Assembly (NCBI GenBank): GCA_050246915.1
Contig: JBFWVD010000002.1
Location: 89,220-153,219, forward strand
Origin: JBFWVD01 sp050246915
GTDB taxonomy: Bacteria; Actinomycetota; Acidimicrobiia; Acidimicrobiales; Ilumatobacteraceae
DNA: 64,000 nucleotides
Direction: 5' to 3'
Below, piece after piece: positions 26,501 to 34,669 of the stretch. A program made the translations under genes and the position numbers. The notes under the pieces were generated by a model. It was given only the letters and a program-made list of their open reading frames with translations, ran no database searches and was not told where the DNA came from. Each line of letters starts with the position of its first letter. Position 1 is the first letter of the stretch.

Positions 26501-27605
26501 AGGCGGCAACGGAACGTGACGGTCGCAGTCCCAACTCGTCGACGATGGTCTCGAACGGGACGTCGCGATGGGAGAAAGCATCGAGGACCACAGCCCGAGC
26601 AGCAATGGCGAGATCGGCAAGGGTCTGGTGTCCCGCCAAACGGCCGCGCAATGGCAAGGTGTTGATTGCCGGCCCGACCATGCGCTCGGAAGCGTCATCG
26701 CGCTCGGTGGATGGCGTGACGACGAGCAGATCGTCGGCATCGGCAAAGTGCCACATGAAGGCCTGCACCAATGCGAGACCGACCATGAACGTGCTGGTGC
26801 GCGTCGTTCGACACAGTTCGCGTACTGCAGGTCCGAGGCCTGGTGCCACGCTCGATGCCGCCATCGTCGCCGATGCCGATCTGGCGTTGCCCGATGGCGC
26901 CGAGGCCAGCCATCGAACCGGCGGCGGCGCGGGGAGCAACACCGAACGCCAATGATCGAGCTGGCGTTCGATGATGCCGTCCTGCTTGCGTTTCGCCCGC
27001 TCGACGGTCCACTGCGCATACGACGCCGGCTCGGGGCCCAGATCGGCAACCTGGCCCGACAGCCGTGCTCGGTAGGCAGCGCGAACTTCGGCGAACAGCA
27101 CGGGCATCGAGCCGCCGTCAGCGAGGAGGTGGTGCAGCACCAGCGCCACGACGTGATCGTCGTGATCGATGGCGAACACGCCGAGTCGGATCAGCGGGCC
27201 TTTCTCGAGATCCCAAGTTCTCCCCATGAGCGCGGCGACCGCCGCGTTGATGGCCTCCGGGCTGCTGTCACCGAGGCGGCTCCGTTCGACCCAGATGTCG
27301 ATCTCGTCGTTCACCTTGACCGCTGGAACCCCGTCGACGGTCGGGAAGGTCATGCGCAACGCGTCGTGGCGGCGGAACGAGTCGTGGACGGCAGCGATCA
27401 GTGCGTCGGGATCGAGTGGGCCGCTCAGGCGAAGGACGCGATGCACCAACGGTGCCGGCCCCGATCCTCGTACCTGTGCGTCGATCCACAGACGCAACTG
27501 CGTGTCGGACATCTCTCCGATGCGCCCTGTGGCGTCCCACTCGACGCGCGTCGCTCCAGCGGCAACCGGAGGCAGGGAGGTCTCTTGCATCGTTGATGGC
27601 TGCAT
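20553..27605 (-). CDS. Non-ribosomal peptide synthetase, two modules with thioesterase (C-A-T-C-A-T-TE)
   Basis: 2350 residues. Domains in order: condensation (HHLLADG, 158-164); adenylation (YTSGSTGRPKG 616-626, NSYGPTEAT, YRTGD, K951); carrier (GGHSL, S1017); condensation (HHIAVDE, 1211-1217); adenylation (FTSGSTGHPKG 1682-1692, NVYGPTECT, YRTGD, K2020); carrier (GGSSL, S2073); thioesterase (GYSLGG, S2199, with D2226 and H2320 as likely triad partners). By eye the A-domain pocket residues are D-V-E-D-I-G-S-I-W for the first, hinting at a basic amino acid, and D-A-F-L-L-G-V-T-F for the second, hinting at an aliphatic one. There is no epimerisation or methylation domain. Its ATG overlaps the stop of the ABC exporter gene. 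The thioesterase would release the finished peptide. Confidence 0.95.
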   Translation of the reverse strand: MQPSTMQETSLPPVAAGATRVEWDATGRIGEMSDTQLRLWIDAQVRGSGPAPLVHRVLRLSGPLDPDALIAAVHDSFRRHDALRMTFPTVDGVPAVKVNDEIDIWVERSRLGDSSPEAINAAVAALMGRTWDLEKGPLIRLGVFAIDHDDHVVALVLHHLLADGGSMPVLFAEVRAAYRARLSGQVADLGPEPASYAQWTVERAKRKQDGIIERQLDHWRSVLLPAPPPVRWLASAPSGNARSASATMAASSVAPGLGPAVRELCRTTRTSTFMVGLALVQAFMWHFADADDLLVVTPSTERDDASERMVGPAINTLPLRGRLAGHQTLADLAIAARAVVLDAFSHRDVPFETIVDELGLRPSRSVAASSVLYQWIGELRSPLGLDGVTAESTVTSPVSSASFDLAVYLSLRGDDLGVRLLHRRHVAGPAGTSTLLRAFTNLATTVLSDPNRPLADLLPRISGPQRPIASHRSVTDRIRRSAAAEPTAIAVDTPDRRMCYRDLVDDADRIAAMLSDAGVRRGDRVLLHLADRTNVITGEIACLSIGASFVPVDPTMPPARAEMIAEDSGGVVVLHDGPGTIGARRSLDIAAARDHAPQALQPHESPATDDEAYVIYTSGSTGRPKGVMVSHGALAAFVDAIPHRYDLDSRDRVLAVHSPSFDVSLEEIFPVLVTGGTVVPTVGEHLTSAAAMFAAIERRGVSVLDLPTSLWHELCRGATEAGLELPNCVRLVIIGGEEARADAVRAWLTGPGRRARLVNSYGPTEATIWALTAELDADSIAHGDVPIGTPLPSVDVRIAAEDSDGGPEGTVGELWLGGPQLASGYHDRDELTRSRFIIDAGGRRWYRTGDKVRRRDDGSLVYLGRLDDQVKIRGHRIEPREVESVLNALPGVHHGAVIVDRSTAEPTLVAFYAGDASAEEIRRQLAAALPVVMVPDAIEQLSELPLNTSGKVDRPALTARHINGNTPAQHSDDAATAPSVMSTRLDSIVQAVIAMAGDLVGRAVRAEDRFFAVGGHSLLALRLVNRIQQRFGVDITFAEFTDAPDMRSLAVLIDEAMPAQSLVVEDAGATSAPAATSIDAPRRLHLTSAPLTRSQERFFVAGQRDGDAPAYSTVIARRLLGPLDVEALAVAWDHVVHRHESLRTAYALDHRGEPGQFVLETGPMLEAHDVEDVDTWMATVCNTPLRLDVPPVRAVLGCVSRKEHLLVIVVHHIAVDEHALAVIQHDLARAYRTASGLTDAGDGDELGVLDSDATSLLSMTDLAVWQRGQERTERWADHLRWWHETIPEDLPAVELPNWPTLEVSRTVGHHEVQIPGDIAGPLIALGRAGGSTDLAIALTITSLWLSAVTSSDRIVLCVPATERNVPGCADIVGSLVNTVPVMIALDPAATVASAFDVTRRQLAAAIDHSQIPFESAMVARDRRARVGQVLVNVEPQRQRSLDWGSVHAERVNLAGRARSAKAELVVWARVDGDRLSLRLEHPGVAAETLERMSALLLAMLGAAAADPSTRIRSLPLVEPAMERWLREAVDAQNRPYPSDSTLDELLRESVACHRDALAIVDGERSITYDALDLAVSVVSTELARRGVGPGHVVGVIIPRSLEYVVATLAVIRAGAMYLPVDVSFPAKRQQELLDRATVSVTIQTGGDIDPLIGAAIQVVGIAPLEPPHPIGHGGDRAAYVMFTSGSTGHPKGVVVPSRGVVRLVVNCNYTHIGPGDVVAFANNPAFDASTFEMWGALLNGARLEIVRREQLLDPEQLEHFARSRGITHLLITTALFNTIAAVRPSVFAGIDTVLFGGEACDEAAIERVLGEAAPKHLINVYGPTECTTFATVSEIAAVGPNVPPPSIGCAINGTNAYVMDRHGRLVPPMAVGELWLGGAGLALGYLGDPDATASKFVLHHTTGERLYRTGDLVRRRHDGEIEFVGRADRQVKLRGHRIELDEVERRLVELAPARDAVVDVRAGSADGSNESRLVAWISVSDPASFSVEQLVDRLHDSLPAYMVPSSIAVLAELPINSNGKVDRASLMASVPTTPARIASQGTRLEVVLSIWRRHLGDDASGVDDSFFDRGGSSLQIIRAAADLSSALGIQVPLSAMHEHPTPAALDRWLSKQGSTTDGLRTMAGADPMVVFLPPADGDPFVYDRMREQIEPTRASVVIPLRGWDGSVEPDRDLIVIADRMEVLVSQAVGARPFVFVGYSLGGILGVELAKRLERRGQVPHAIMMIDVAFPMTFSDRLRRLWNVRVLRRRPRATMSEEVANHDSLYRTLMHAAWAAIADYSPPRRIRPKLVLITSRPSRAARRWTRRARGNAVTEIVQARHSGQEGVVTGENAERVGRIVSDHLRELDRSL

Positions 27606-29326
27606 CAGCGACCGCCTGCGTCGACCCGTGTCACCGGGGGAATCGAGGGGAGCGTCGGGGGATCATCGGTCTCGATGGGCTCGACGGTCTCGACGGTCTC
27701 GACGCCCAGGGTGACGACGTGATCGACGTGCGCGACGAGTTCCGGTCGGTGCGACACGATGAGCAATCCGGGCCGACCCGGGAGGTTGCGCAACGACTCG
27801 ACCAACTCGTCGACCGCCGCTTGATCGAGATGATTGCCCGGTTCGTCGAGGATGAGGAAGGTCGGGCGACCGAGCAGAGCGCGCGCCAGCGCCAGCCGCT
27901 GACGTTGGCCACCGGAGAGTCGATAGCCATCGTCCCCGACGATGGTGTCGAGCCCGTTGGGGAGCGCGTCGACGACGGCTGTTGCTCGTGCGCGCTCGAG
28001 GGCCTCGGCAATGTCGCTGTCGGACACCGCGCTCATCCCGTAGCAGAGGTTGTCGCGCAGCGATGACGGCAGGAACTGTGGGTGCTGCCCGACGTAGCCG
28101 ATGTTGCGACGCAAGGTGCCCAGATGGAGCTCTTCGTAGCTGATGCCGTCAGCGGTCACGACACCGCTGCTGGGATGGGTGAACCCGAGCAGCAGTGAGA
28201 CCACCGTCGACTTGCCGGCACCGTTCGGGCCGAGCAGGGCAGTCACCGTGCCGCGTGTGATGGCGAGGTCCACGTCGGTGAGCACCTGGTGAGCGCCGTA
28301 GGCGAACCCCACGCCGTTCAGCTGCAGCGACGACTCAGGCACGACGTGGCGAGTGCCGGTGTAGCGATCTTCGCCCGGTCGATCGAGGAGTTCCACCACG
28401 CGGCCGAGGGACTGTCGTCCCTCGACGAGCGCCGGGTAGCTGGAGGTCAGCGACGACAGCGGATTGCGGATCAGCGCGACGCCTGCGTAGAACGACACGA
28501 GATCACCGGGGGTCATGGTCCCTTCGATGACCTCATGACCACCGACGAGCAACACCACAGCGCTGCCGAGGGCCACGAGCACGATCTGACTGGCGGTGTA
28601 GGCCGTGGTGCGCACCAGCCGAGCCCCGCTGGCGTTGCGCAGCGCGGCGATGCGATCGGCGAGTCGTGCCCGTTCGACGTGGGCGGCGTCCACCGAACGG
28701 GTCAGCTCCTGCACCTTGAGCATCGTCAGCGTGTCGGCGCTGAATCGCTCGTAGGTGCCGTGGGCCTGCGACATCGACGCGCCCATGGACGAGCGGGTGA
28801 AGCGGGTGAGGACAGCCATGAGTGGACCGAGCGAGACGATGACCAAGCCGAGTTCCCAACTCTGTGCGATGAGCACCGCACCGATCCCCACCACGAGGAT
28901 GCACCCAGGGAGGAGGATCGTCGATGCGACGCTGGCCATCGTGTCGACCTTGCCGGTCTCGCTGACCAAGCGATCGTGGAGCACCGCGTCATCGATCTCG
29001 CGCACTTGGGGCAGGCCCAGTCGGTAGATCTTGTCGACGAGTTCGAGGCGGAGCTTCTCCGTGGCCGCTTTGGTGGCACGGAACACGACCAACTGCGACA
29101 GCACCATCAAGACCGCGTTCGCCGCGGTCAACACCACCATCAGCACGGTGAGTGTGAACAGCTTCTTGGTCGATCCGCCGTTCGACACCTCGTCGATGGC
29201 TCTGCCGACGAGCAGTGGCACGGGGAGAAGGGACAACGACTGGGCGACCGCCAAGCTGATGCCCAGTGCGAGCCAGCGTCGTTGCCCGCGGAAGCACGCT
29301 CGATACACCTGCCACGGACGACTCAC
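27605..29326 (-). CDS. ABC exporter, fused membrane and ATPase domains
   Basis: 573 residues. An N-terminal six-helix membrane domain (about residues 15-310) is followed by an ATPase with Walker A GPNGAGKST (about 369), signature LSGGQRQRLALARAL and Walker B TFLILDEP, with the His switch in VSHRPE. It is a half-size exporter of the MsbA/peptide-transport group that would work as a homodimer. It begins with a GTG overlapping the NRPS-1 stop (GTGA) and ends in an ATGA overlap with NRPS-2, so its place inside the NRPS operon is fixed. It is the obvious candidate for exporting the peptide product or giving self-protection. Confidence 0.93.
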   Translation of the reverse strand: MSRPWQVYRACFRGQRRWLALGISLAVAQSLSLLPVPLLVGRAIDEVSNGGSTKKLFTLTVLMVVLTAANAVLMVLSQLVVFRATKAATEKLRLELVDKIYRLGLPQVREIDDAVLHDRLVSETGKVDTMASVASTILLPGCILVVGIGAVLIAQSWELGLVIVSLGPLMAVLTRFTRSSMGASMSQAHGTYERFSADTLTMLKVQELTRSVDAAHVERARLADRIAALRNASGARLVRTTAYTASQIVLVALGSAVVLLVGGHEVIEGTMTPGDLVSFYAGVALIRNPLSSLTSSYPALVEGRQSLGRVVELLDRPGEDRYTGTRHVVPESSLQLNGVGFAYGAHQVLTDVDLAITRGTVTALLGPNGAGKSTVVSLLLGFTHPSSGVVTADGISYEELHLGTLRRNIGYVGQHPQFLPSSLRDNLCYGMSAVSDSDIAEALERARATAVVDALPNGLDTIVGDDGYRLSGGQRQRLALARALLGRPTFLILDEPGNHLDQAAVDELVESLRNLPGRPGLLIVSHRPELVAHVDHVVTLGVETVETVEPIETDDPPTLPSIPPVTRVDAGGR

Positions 29327-32300
29327 GAATGCACCGCCGAGGCTGATGCCAAAGACCGTACCAATGGGAGTTCAGCGGCGATCACGACCGGGAGATTCGC
29401 TCCGACGAGATCGGTGATGCGTTGCTCCAACGCTGCAGGGTCGACGCTATCGTGATGGGGTACGACGATGGCGGTGAGGCGTCCAGCGATCTCTCGCACT
29501 TCCACCTGTTCGACCTCCGTCAAGGCGCTGATGCGACCACGCAGTTCTGCGATGTCGACGAGTTCATCGTTGAGCACGGCCATGCCGTCGACGGGACCGA
29601 GCAGACGAGCGTGACCGTCGGCCACCACCGCCAGCATCGCCGTGGGGAGGTCATCGTCGACGACGAGCTCGCCGAGACCGGTGGTGTGCAGCGTTTCGTC
29701 GTTGTCGAGTACACCCACGATCTTCACAGCGTCACCGCTGAGCGCGGCGTAGCCCATCCGACGTCGAGCGGTGAGCATTGACGGCTCGTGTGGGCGCGCC
29801 GAGTGCACGTCGCGGAGATCGCGGTCGACATCGGCCAATGCGGCCAACGTGATCGCTTCGAACTCGTCGAGTGCGCAACGCGCCTCGTGCGTCGCCAGCG
29901 CGTCGGACTCCCACGACAAGGTGATCAACGCGGTGGCCGCGGTCGACACGTGCATGGCGATGTCGAAGGCGGTACCGGCGGCACCGAAGGTGAGGTAGCG
30001 GGTCTCTACACCCTCGAGACGCGGCGTCGTCTGATGGTGTTGCCGATAGTTGAACTCGGTCTGGGCCAGGGCCGGCACGCCCGGGCGTCGCTCCTGTTTG
30101 ACGCGATCGACGATGGCCTCGAACGGAACCGATCGATGCCGTGAGGCAACGTCGGCCACCGCGGCGGCGCGAAGCGCCACAGCTCGCAGCGAGCGCTCCT
30201 CGGGGATGCGGATGCGAAGCGGGAGGAGGTTGACGAAGTAGCCGATGACCTGCTTGTCGCCATCGGTGGTCCGTGCGTTGGCGGGCATACCGATGACGAC
30301 ATCGTCTTGGCCGGTGAGACGCTCGAGGCACAGCGCATACAGCGAGAGCAGGATCTGATTGCGGGTGACACCGATCTCGTCGGCTGCAGCTCGCAGTTGC
30401 GCCTTGAAGCTCTCGGGGAAGCGGAGTTTCAATCGCTTCTGCTCGTATCGACGTTCGCCCGCTTGCCGCGAGCGGTTGGGCAGTTGGAGCGTCGGCGCGT
30501 CGCGTAGCTGTTCTTCCCACCACGCCAGAGCGTCGTCGAGCTGGCCCGATTCGAGGGCAGCGCGGTTCTCGGCGGCCCACTCGTGGTACTGACGAGGAGG
30601 CCGTGGCAGTTGCACCGGGCGGCCTGACACCGCAGCGGCGTAGGCATCGCTGACCGCCTCCCACATCGGCGGCATGGAGAAGCCATCGGTGCAGAAGTGA
30701 TGGATCTTCACGAACAACAACTGATGGCCGTTTCGCAGCTCGTACAGCCGGACTTGGAACACCGGCCCGTGTTCCAGAGACATGGACTGCTCGTCGCGGA
30801 ACTCGTCACCGAGCTGCTCCGCCCAGATCAATGGATCGTCGTCGGCGCCGATCGGGTGATCGACCACCTCGAGTTGGAACGGCGTCGACTCTGCATACAC
30901 GACGACAGGTTCATCACCGACGAGCCGCACGCGTGCCCGCAGAATGTCATGGGCCTCGATCACGGCGCCGAAGGCGCGCTCGAGAGCGCGCTCGTCGACC
31001 GAGCCGGTGATGAGGACGCGTTGCATGGCGTAGTAGTTCGAGCCGGCGCCCAAACTGTCGAGCAACCACATCTGACGTTGCTGCGGTGACAGCGGATGAC
31101 TCTCGCCGACGGGCTCCGAGTCGACCGACACCACTGGGCGCTGTGGGCGCGCGGCGACGCGGATGGGTGCTTCCTCGCTCGGTGTCTGTTGGATCGCGAC
31201 GGATTCGACAGCGTCGAAGCCGTTGACGGTCCGGGTGAAGTCGCGCAGCGTCGGATGCTCGAGGAGATGGTGGAGGACGCCGGCGAAGTCGATGCCACCG
31301 CCCATGCGGCTCTTGACTCGCAGCGCGGCGAGGGAGGAACCGCCGAGATCCCAGAAGTCGGCCGTCGGTGTGTCGACCTCGCGGCCGAGCACGTCGGTCC
31401 AGATGGCAGCCATCTGCTGCTCGGCGGTGCTCAACCCGCTGCTGTTGCCGTCGCTGCGATCGGCAACGAGATCCCGCAATCGTTGGCGATCGACCTTGCC
31501 GTTGGCCGTGAGTGGAAGCGCGTCGATGACGATGATCCGGCCCGGTAGCGCGGCAGCCGGAAGCGTGCGCGCCGCAAAGCGTCGCAGCTCCCCCGTATCG
31601 ATCGTGCAACCCGGCGTCGGCACCACGAATCCGCCGAGCGCGGTCGATCCGTTGTGATCGAACGGCAGCACCATCGCGCTTGCCACAGCGTCGTGTCGTT
31701 CGAGCGTGCGCGCCACCTCGCCGGGCTCCACGCGAACCCCGGCGATCTTGACCTGATCGTCACTGCGGCCGATGAGGACGAGATCGCCGTGGGCGTCGAG
31801 CCGACCGGTGTCACCGGTGCGATAGGTGACGAGATCGGGACGCTCGGGGTCGGGGCGAAAGCCACTGTCGGCTGGTGCGTCGAGATAGCCCAGCGTTCCG
31901 AACCAGGTGCGGATCCACACGTCGCCGGCGACGCCGACGGGACATGGTGCACCGTCGTTGTCGAGCACCTCGACCACTGATCCGGCGATGGCAGTCCCCA
32001 CAGGTATCGGATCGGTCGCGTTCGAGGCGTCGAGCTCGTGCCAGCAACGCGCCAGGGTCGTCTCGGTCGGCCCGTAGAGGTTCACGATCCGACTCGAGTG
32101 CGCCCGCTCCCGCCACGCAGCGACCAGTCCCGCGGTGAGCGGTTCGCCGGCAGTGAAGGTGATGCGCAGATCGGGCAGCGTGCCGGGCGTGCCGTCGGTG
32201 AGCCACAAGCGCAGCTGGGACGGTGTGGCGTGCACGATGGTGGCCCCGACGGCCCGTATCCAATCGAGCTGGTCTGATGGGCTGGCGGTGGGATCGGGAA

Positions 32301-32958
32301 GGCACAGGCGCGCCCCGGAGACCAAGCCGAGGAACAGCGCGCGCAGGACGGGATCGAACGAGAGGCCGGTGATGGCGGCGACGCGGTCCGTGGCACCGAC
32401 GCGGAAGGTGTCTCGCTGCCAGCACAAGAACTGTGACAGGCCCTCGCTGGTACCGACGATCGCCTTGGGGGCGCCTGTCGAGCCCGAGGTGAAGAAGACG
32501 TACGCGGGATGACGGCTGTCGGTGCCCAGTCCGGCGACGAGGCCAGAGCGGGGCCCCGGTTCGACCATCGTGAGTGCCGCGGTGGCCGTGTCATGGATGG
32601 CGACGGCGCCGGCCTGAGCGATCATCGCTCGACGGCGCTCATCGGGTAACGCGAGATCGAGCGGCAAGATCACCTGGCCGCTGGCCATGGTCGCCAAGAG
32701 TCGTACGACCGTCGTAGCGGTGAGTGGGCCGGGAACAGCTATCACGGCGCCGGATGGCAACGACCGGTGTTGCTCGCTGGCGGCATCGATCGCGTCGATG
32801 AGCTGCCCGTAGGTCATGTTGCCGGATGGGTCTGTGATGGCGATGTCGTCAGGAACTCGGGCTGCGCAGGCTCGGACCAGCTCAGGGGTGGGAGGCGGTC
32901 CGACTGTTCGTGGTGGTCGTGCCCAATGCTCCGAGCGATCGTCCGCGCCGATGCTCAT
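29323..32958 (-). CDS. Non-ribosomal peptide synthetase, starter module plus condensation domain and A-domain remnant
   Basis: 1211 residues from the ATG at 32958. There is no N-terminal condensation domain: it opens with adenylation (FTSGSTGAPK 156-165, LYGPTETT 294-301, YRTGD 379-383, NGK with K488), then a carrier domain (LGGSS, S542) and a condensation domain with intact HHFCTDG (753-759). The last 150 residues resemble the small C-terminal subdomain of an adenylation domain (GELVV, LLGPVDG, DIAELRGRI, AIVVP) but lack the ATP-binding core and the catalytic Lys, and no carrier domain follows. This should be the loading subunit, feeding NRPS-2. A TACGTT hexamer (32986 to 32981) is a possible -10. 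Confidence 0.93.
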   Translation of the reverse strand: MSIGADDRSEHWARPPRTVGPPPTPELVRACAARVPDDIAITDPSGNMTYGQLIDAIDAASEQHRSLPSGAVIAVPGPLTATTVVRLLATMASGQVILPLDLALPDERRRAMIAQAGAVAIHDTATAALTMVEPGPRSGLVAGLGTDSRHPAYVFFTSGSTGAPKAIVGTSEGLSQFLCWQRDTFRVGATDRVAAITGLSFDPVLRALFLGLVSGARLCLPDPTASPSDQLDWIRAVGATIVHATPSQLRLWLTDGTPGTLPDLRITFTAGEPLTAGLVAAWRERAHSSRIVNLYGPTETTLARCWHELDASNATDPIPVGTAIAGSVVEVLDNDGAPCPVGVAGDVWIRTWFGTLGYLDAPADSGFRPDPERPDLVTYRTGDTGRLDAHGDLVLIGRSDDQVKIAGVRVEPGEVARTLERHDAVASAMVLPFDHNGSTALGGFVVPTPGCTIDTGELRRFAARTLPAAALPGRIIVIDALPLTANGKVDRQRLRDLVADRSDGNSSGLSTAEQQMAAIWTDVLGREVDTPTADFWDLGGSSLAALRVKSRMGGGIDFAGVLHHLLEHPTLRDFTRTVNGFDAVESVAIQQTPSEEAPIRVAARPQRPVVSVDSEPVGESHPLSPQQRQMWLLDSLGAGSNYYAMQRVLITGSVDERALERAFGAVIEAHDILRARVRLVGDEPVVVYAESTPFQLEVVDHPIGADDDPLIWAEQLGDEFRDEQSMSLEHGPVFQVRLYELRNGHQLLFVKIHHFCTDGFSMPPMWEAVSDAYAAAVSGRPVQLPRPPRQYHEWAAENRAALESGQLDDALAWWEEQLRDAPTLQLPNRSRQAGERRYEQKRLKLRFPESFKAQLRAAADEIGVTRNQILLSLYALCLERLTGQDDVVIGMPANARTTDGDKQVIGYFVNLLPLRIRIPEERSLRAVALRAAAVADVASRHRSVPFEAIVDRVKQERRPGVPALAQTEFNYRQHHQTTPRLEGVETRYLTFGAAGTAFDIAMHVSTAATALITLSWESDALATHEARCALDEFEAITLAALADVDRDLRDVHSARPHEPSMLTARRRMGYAALSGDAVKIVGVLDNDETLHTTGLGELVVDDDLPTAMLAVVADGHARLLGPVDGMAVLNDELVDIAELRGRISALTEVEQVEVREIAGRLTAIVVPHHDSVDPAALEQRITDLVGANLPVVIAAELPLVRSLASASAVHS

Positions 32959-33010
32959 GTGTGCTCTCACGGTCTGGGGGAACGTAGTAGTGGGGTGGTG
33001 GTGGCGCAAC

Positions 33011-33034
33011 GCCCCTGTCCCATTCGGAAGGGGC
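33011..33034. terminator. GC-rich hairpin between epimerase gene and NRPS operon
   Basis: GCCCCT (33011-33016) pairs with AGGGGC (33029-33034), with an inner TCC/GGA extension after a one-base bulge and a CATTC loop. It lies in the 118-base gap between the two minus-strand genes. There is no T-run, so this is a weak call; it could instead sit in the NRPS promoter region. Confidence 0.35.
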
Positions 33035-33076
33035 AGCGATGTTCTTGAGGCTGCGGACGCCGAAAGTGGAGCCGTA

Positions 33077-33982
33077 TCAGGCCGCGGCGGACCGCCCGAG
33101 TACGTGGCGCAACGCCCCCTCGAGCGTCGGTTGGCCGAAGGTGAACCCGTCCGACTGCAGCACTGTCGGCAACACCTTCTGCCCGTCGAACAGCAGCGCC
33201 TTGGCCAACTCACCCCCGAGCAGGAGCTTGGGTCCGAACTTGGGGATGGGGAGCGCGGTGGGGCGGCGCAGCGTTGCCCCGAGCGCCCGCGTGAACTCTC
33301 GGTTGGTCGCCGGGTTGGGTGCGGTGAGGTTCACCGGCCCGGCAACGTCGGAGGCGAGCAGGTGCATCATCGCCGCGACGTGATCATCGATGGTGATCCA
33401 CGACCACCACTGTCGGCCTCCCGCGATGGTGCCGCCGAATCCGAGCTTGAAGATGGGGAGTTGTTTGCGCAGCGCCCCACCGTCAGCCGACAGGACGATG
33501 CCGGTACGCAGGAAACAGGTTCGGATCCCCGCCGCCGGTGCGAGCCCAGCGGCTTGCTCCCACGCGACGCACACGTCGGCCAAGAAGCCGGTGCCGGGGG
33601 CGGAGGACTCGGTGCACGTCTCTTCGCCGCGATCGCCGTAGTAGCCCACGGCAGAGCCCGACAGCAGCACGTGTGGGCGCTTGTCGAGTGAGGCCAGCGT
33701 CTCACCGAGCAGAGCGGTGCCCTTGGTGCGACTGTCTTTGATCTCGCGCTTGTACGCGTCGCTCCAGCGATGATCGCCGATGCCGGCACCGGCCAGATGG
33801 ACGACGGCGTCGATCCCTTCGAGCGAAGCGGCGTCGATCGTGCCCTTCGCCGGATCCCAACCGATCTGATCGCCCTTGGGGGCGGATCGGACCATGGCGA
33901 TCGGGCGATGGCCGGCGGCCTTCAGCGCGCTGACCAGGGCTGAGCCGATGAGCCCAGAAGAACCGGTGACAACAACGTCCAT
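33077..33982 (-). CDS. TIGR01777-family NAD(P)-binding epimerase-like protein
   Basis: 301 residues, full length for this family (the YfcH/SulA-like atypical SDR group). The N-terminal TGSSGLIGSALVSAL binds the dinucleotide. VVHLAGAGIGDHRWSDAYKREIKDSRTKGT is the family signature around residues 61-90, followed by SGSAVGYYGDRG with the Tyr of the active site and the C-terminal DUF1731 segment PIPKFGPKLLLGGELAKALLFDGQKVLP. The biochemical activity of the family is not well established. It precedes the NRPS operon on the same strand with a 118-base gap containing a hairpin, so it is probably a separate unit. Confidence 0.92.
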   Translation of the reverse strand: MDVVVTGSSGLIGSALVSALKAAGHRPIAMVRSAPKGDQIGWDPAKGTIDAASLEGIDAVVHLAGAGIGDHRWSDAYKREIKDSRTKGTALLGETLASLDKRPHVLLSGSAVGYYGDRGEETCTESSAPGTGFLADVCVAWEQAAGLAPAAGIRTCFLRTGIVLSADGGALRKQLPIFKLGFGGTIAGGRQWWSWITIDDHVAAMMHLLASDVAGPVNLTAPNPATNREFTRALGATLRRPTALPIPKFGPKLLLGGELAKALLFDGQKVLPTVLQSDGFTFGQPTLEGALRHVLGRSAAA

Positions 33983-34009
33983 GCCCCGAGTCTCGCAGCC
34001 CCTTGCTGA

Positions 34010-34669
34010 TCAGGTGGGATCGGAAGGAACCTGTGTGGACACTGCTATCAGCGATGCGATCGTGGTGAGGAACGCCTTGCTCCGTTCGTCGAGCGGGCCA
34101 TCGTCGTCGCGGTCGGCCACGAGGTAGCCGAGGTGTCGGCCGTGGAACGCCACCGGGATCTGCACATCGTGGCCGTCGGGATCATCGGTGGTCGTGCAGT
34201 CGGCGAGTCGTTGGACACCGCGGGTCACCCACGTCGCCGACATGGCGAAGTCGTCGGCTGCCATGCCGCCTGCCAACTGACCGACGAGGTGGCTGAGCCC
34301 CGTGAGTTGGTTGGCGACCTGGCGACTCTCCTCTTCCCGGGCGCGCAAGCGTGTGGAGATCTCCCCGAAGAGCAGCGCGGCGGCGAACAGCACCAACATC
34401 GACAACACGTCGCGGTCGTCGTGCACCCGAAGCGTGAGATAGGGCTCGACGTGGAAGAAGTTGAACGATGCTGTCGCCGCCACTGCGGCGAGCACGCCAG
34501 CGGGTCGCCCACCGATGAGAGCGGCACACACCACGGCGATCAGCAACATCAGCGCGACGTTGGGGGCACCGAGGAACTCGCGCACCGGCACCAGGATCAT
34601 GGCGATGGGAACGACCGACCAGGCAACGAGGAGCCCGGCAAGCTTCGAACCCCGCAACAATCGATCCAC
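34010..34669 (-). CDS. KdpD-like DUF4118 membrane protein with GAF-like domain, no kinase
   Basis: About 219 residues from a GTG at 34669. The first 105 residues hold three or four membrane segments of the DUF4118 type found in KdpD sensors (IGGRPAGVLAAVAATASFNFFHVEPYLTLRV), followed by a short coiled linker (EISTRLRAREEESRQVANQL) and a GAF-like domain (VQIPVAFHGRHLGYLVADRDD). There is no histidine kinase or ATPase domain. The frame stays open well upstream, but into compositionally different sequence, so the start is tentative. It is divergent from kdpFABCDE, whose own KdpD also has a DUF4118 domain, so it may modulate potassium or turgor sensing. Confidence 0.75.
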   Translation of the reverse strand: MDRLLRGSKLAGLLVAWSVVPIAMILVPVREFLGAPNVALMLLIAVVCAALIGGRPAGVLAAVAATASFNFFHVEPYLTLRVHDDRDVLSMLVLFAAALLFGEISTRLRAREEESRQVANQLTGLSHLVGQLAGGMAADDFAMSATWVTRGVQRLADCTTTDDPDGHDVQIPVAFHGRHLGYLVADRDDDGPLDERSKAFLTTIASLIAVSTQVPSDPT

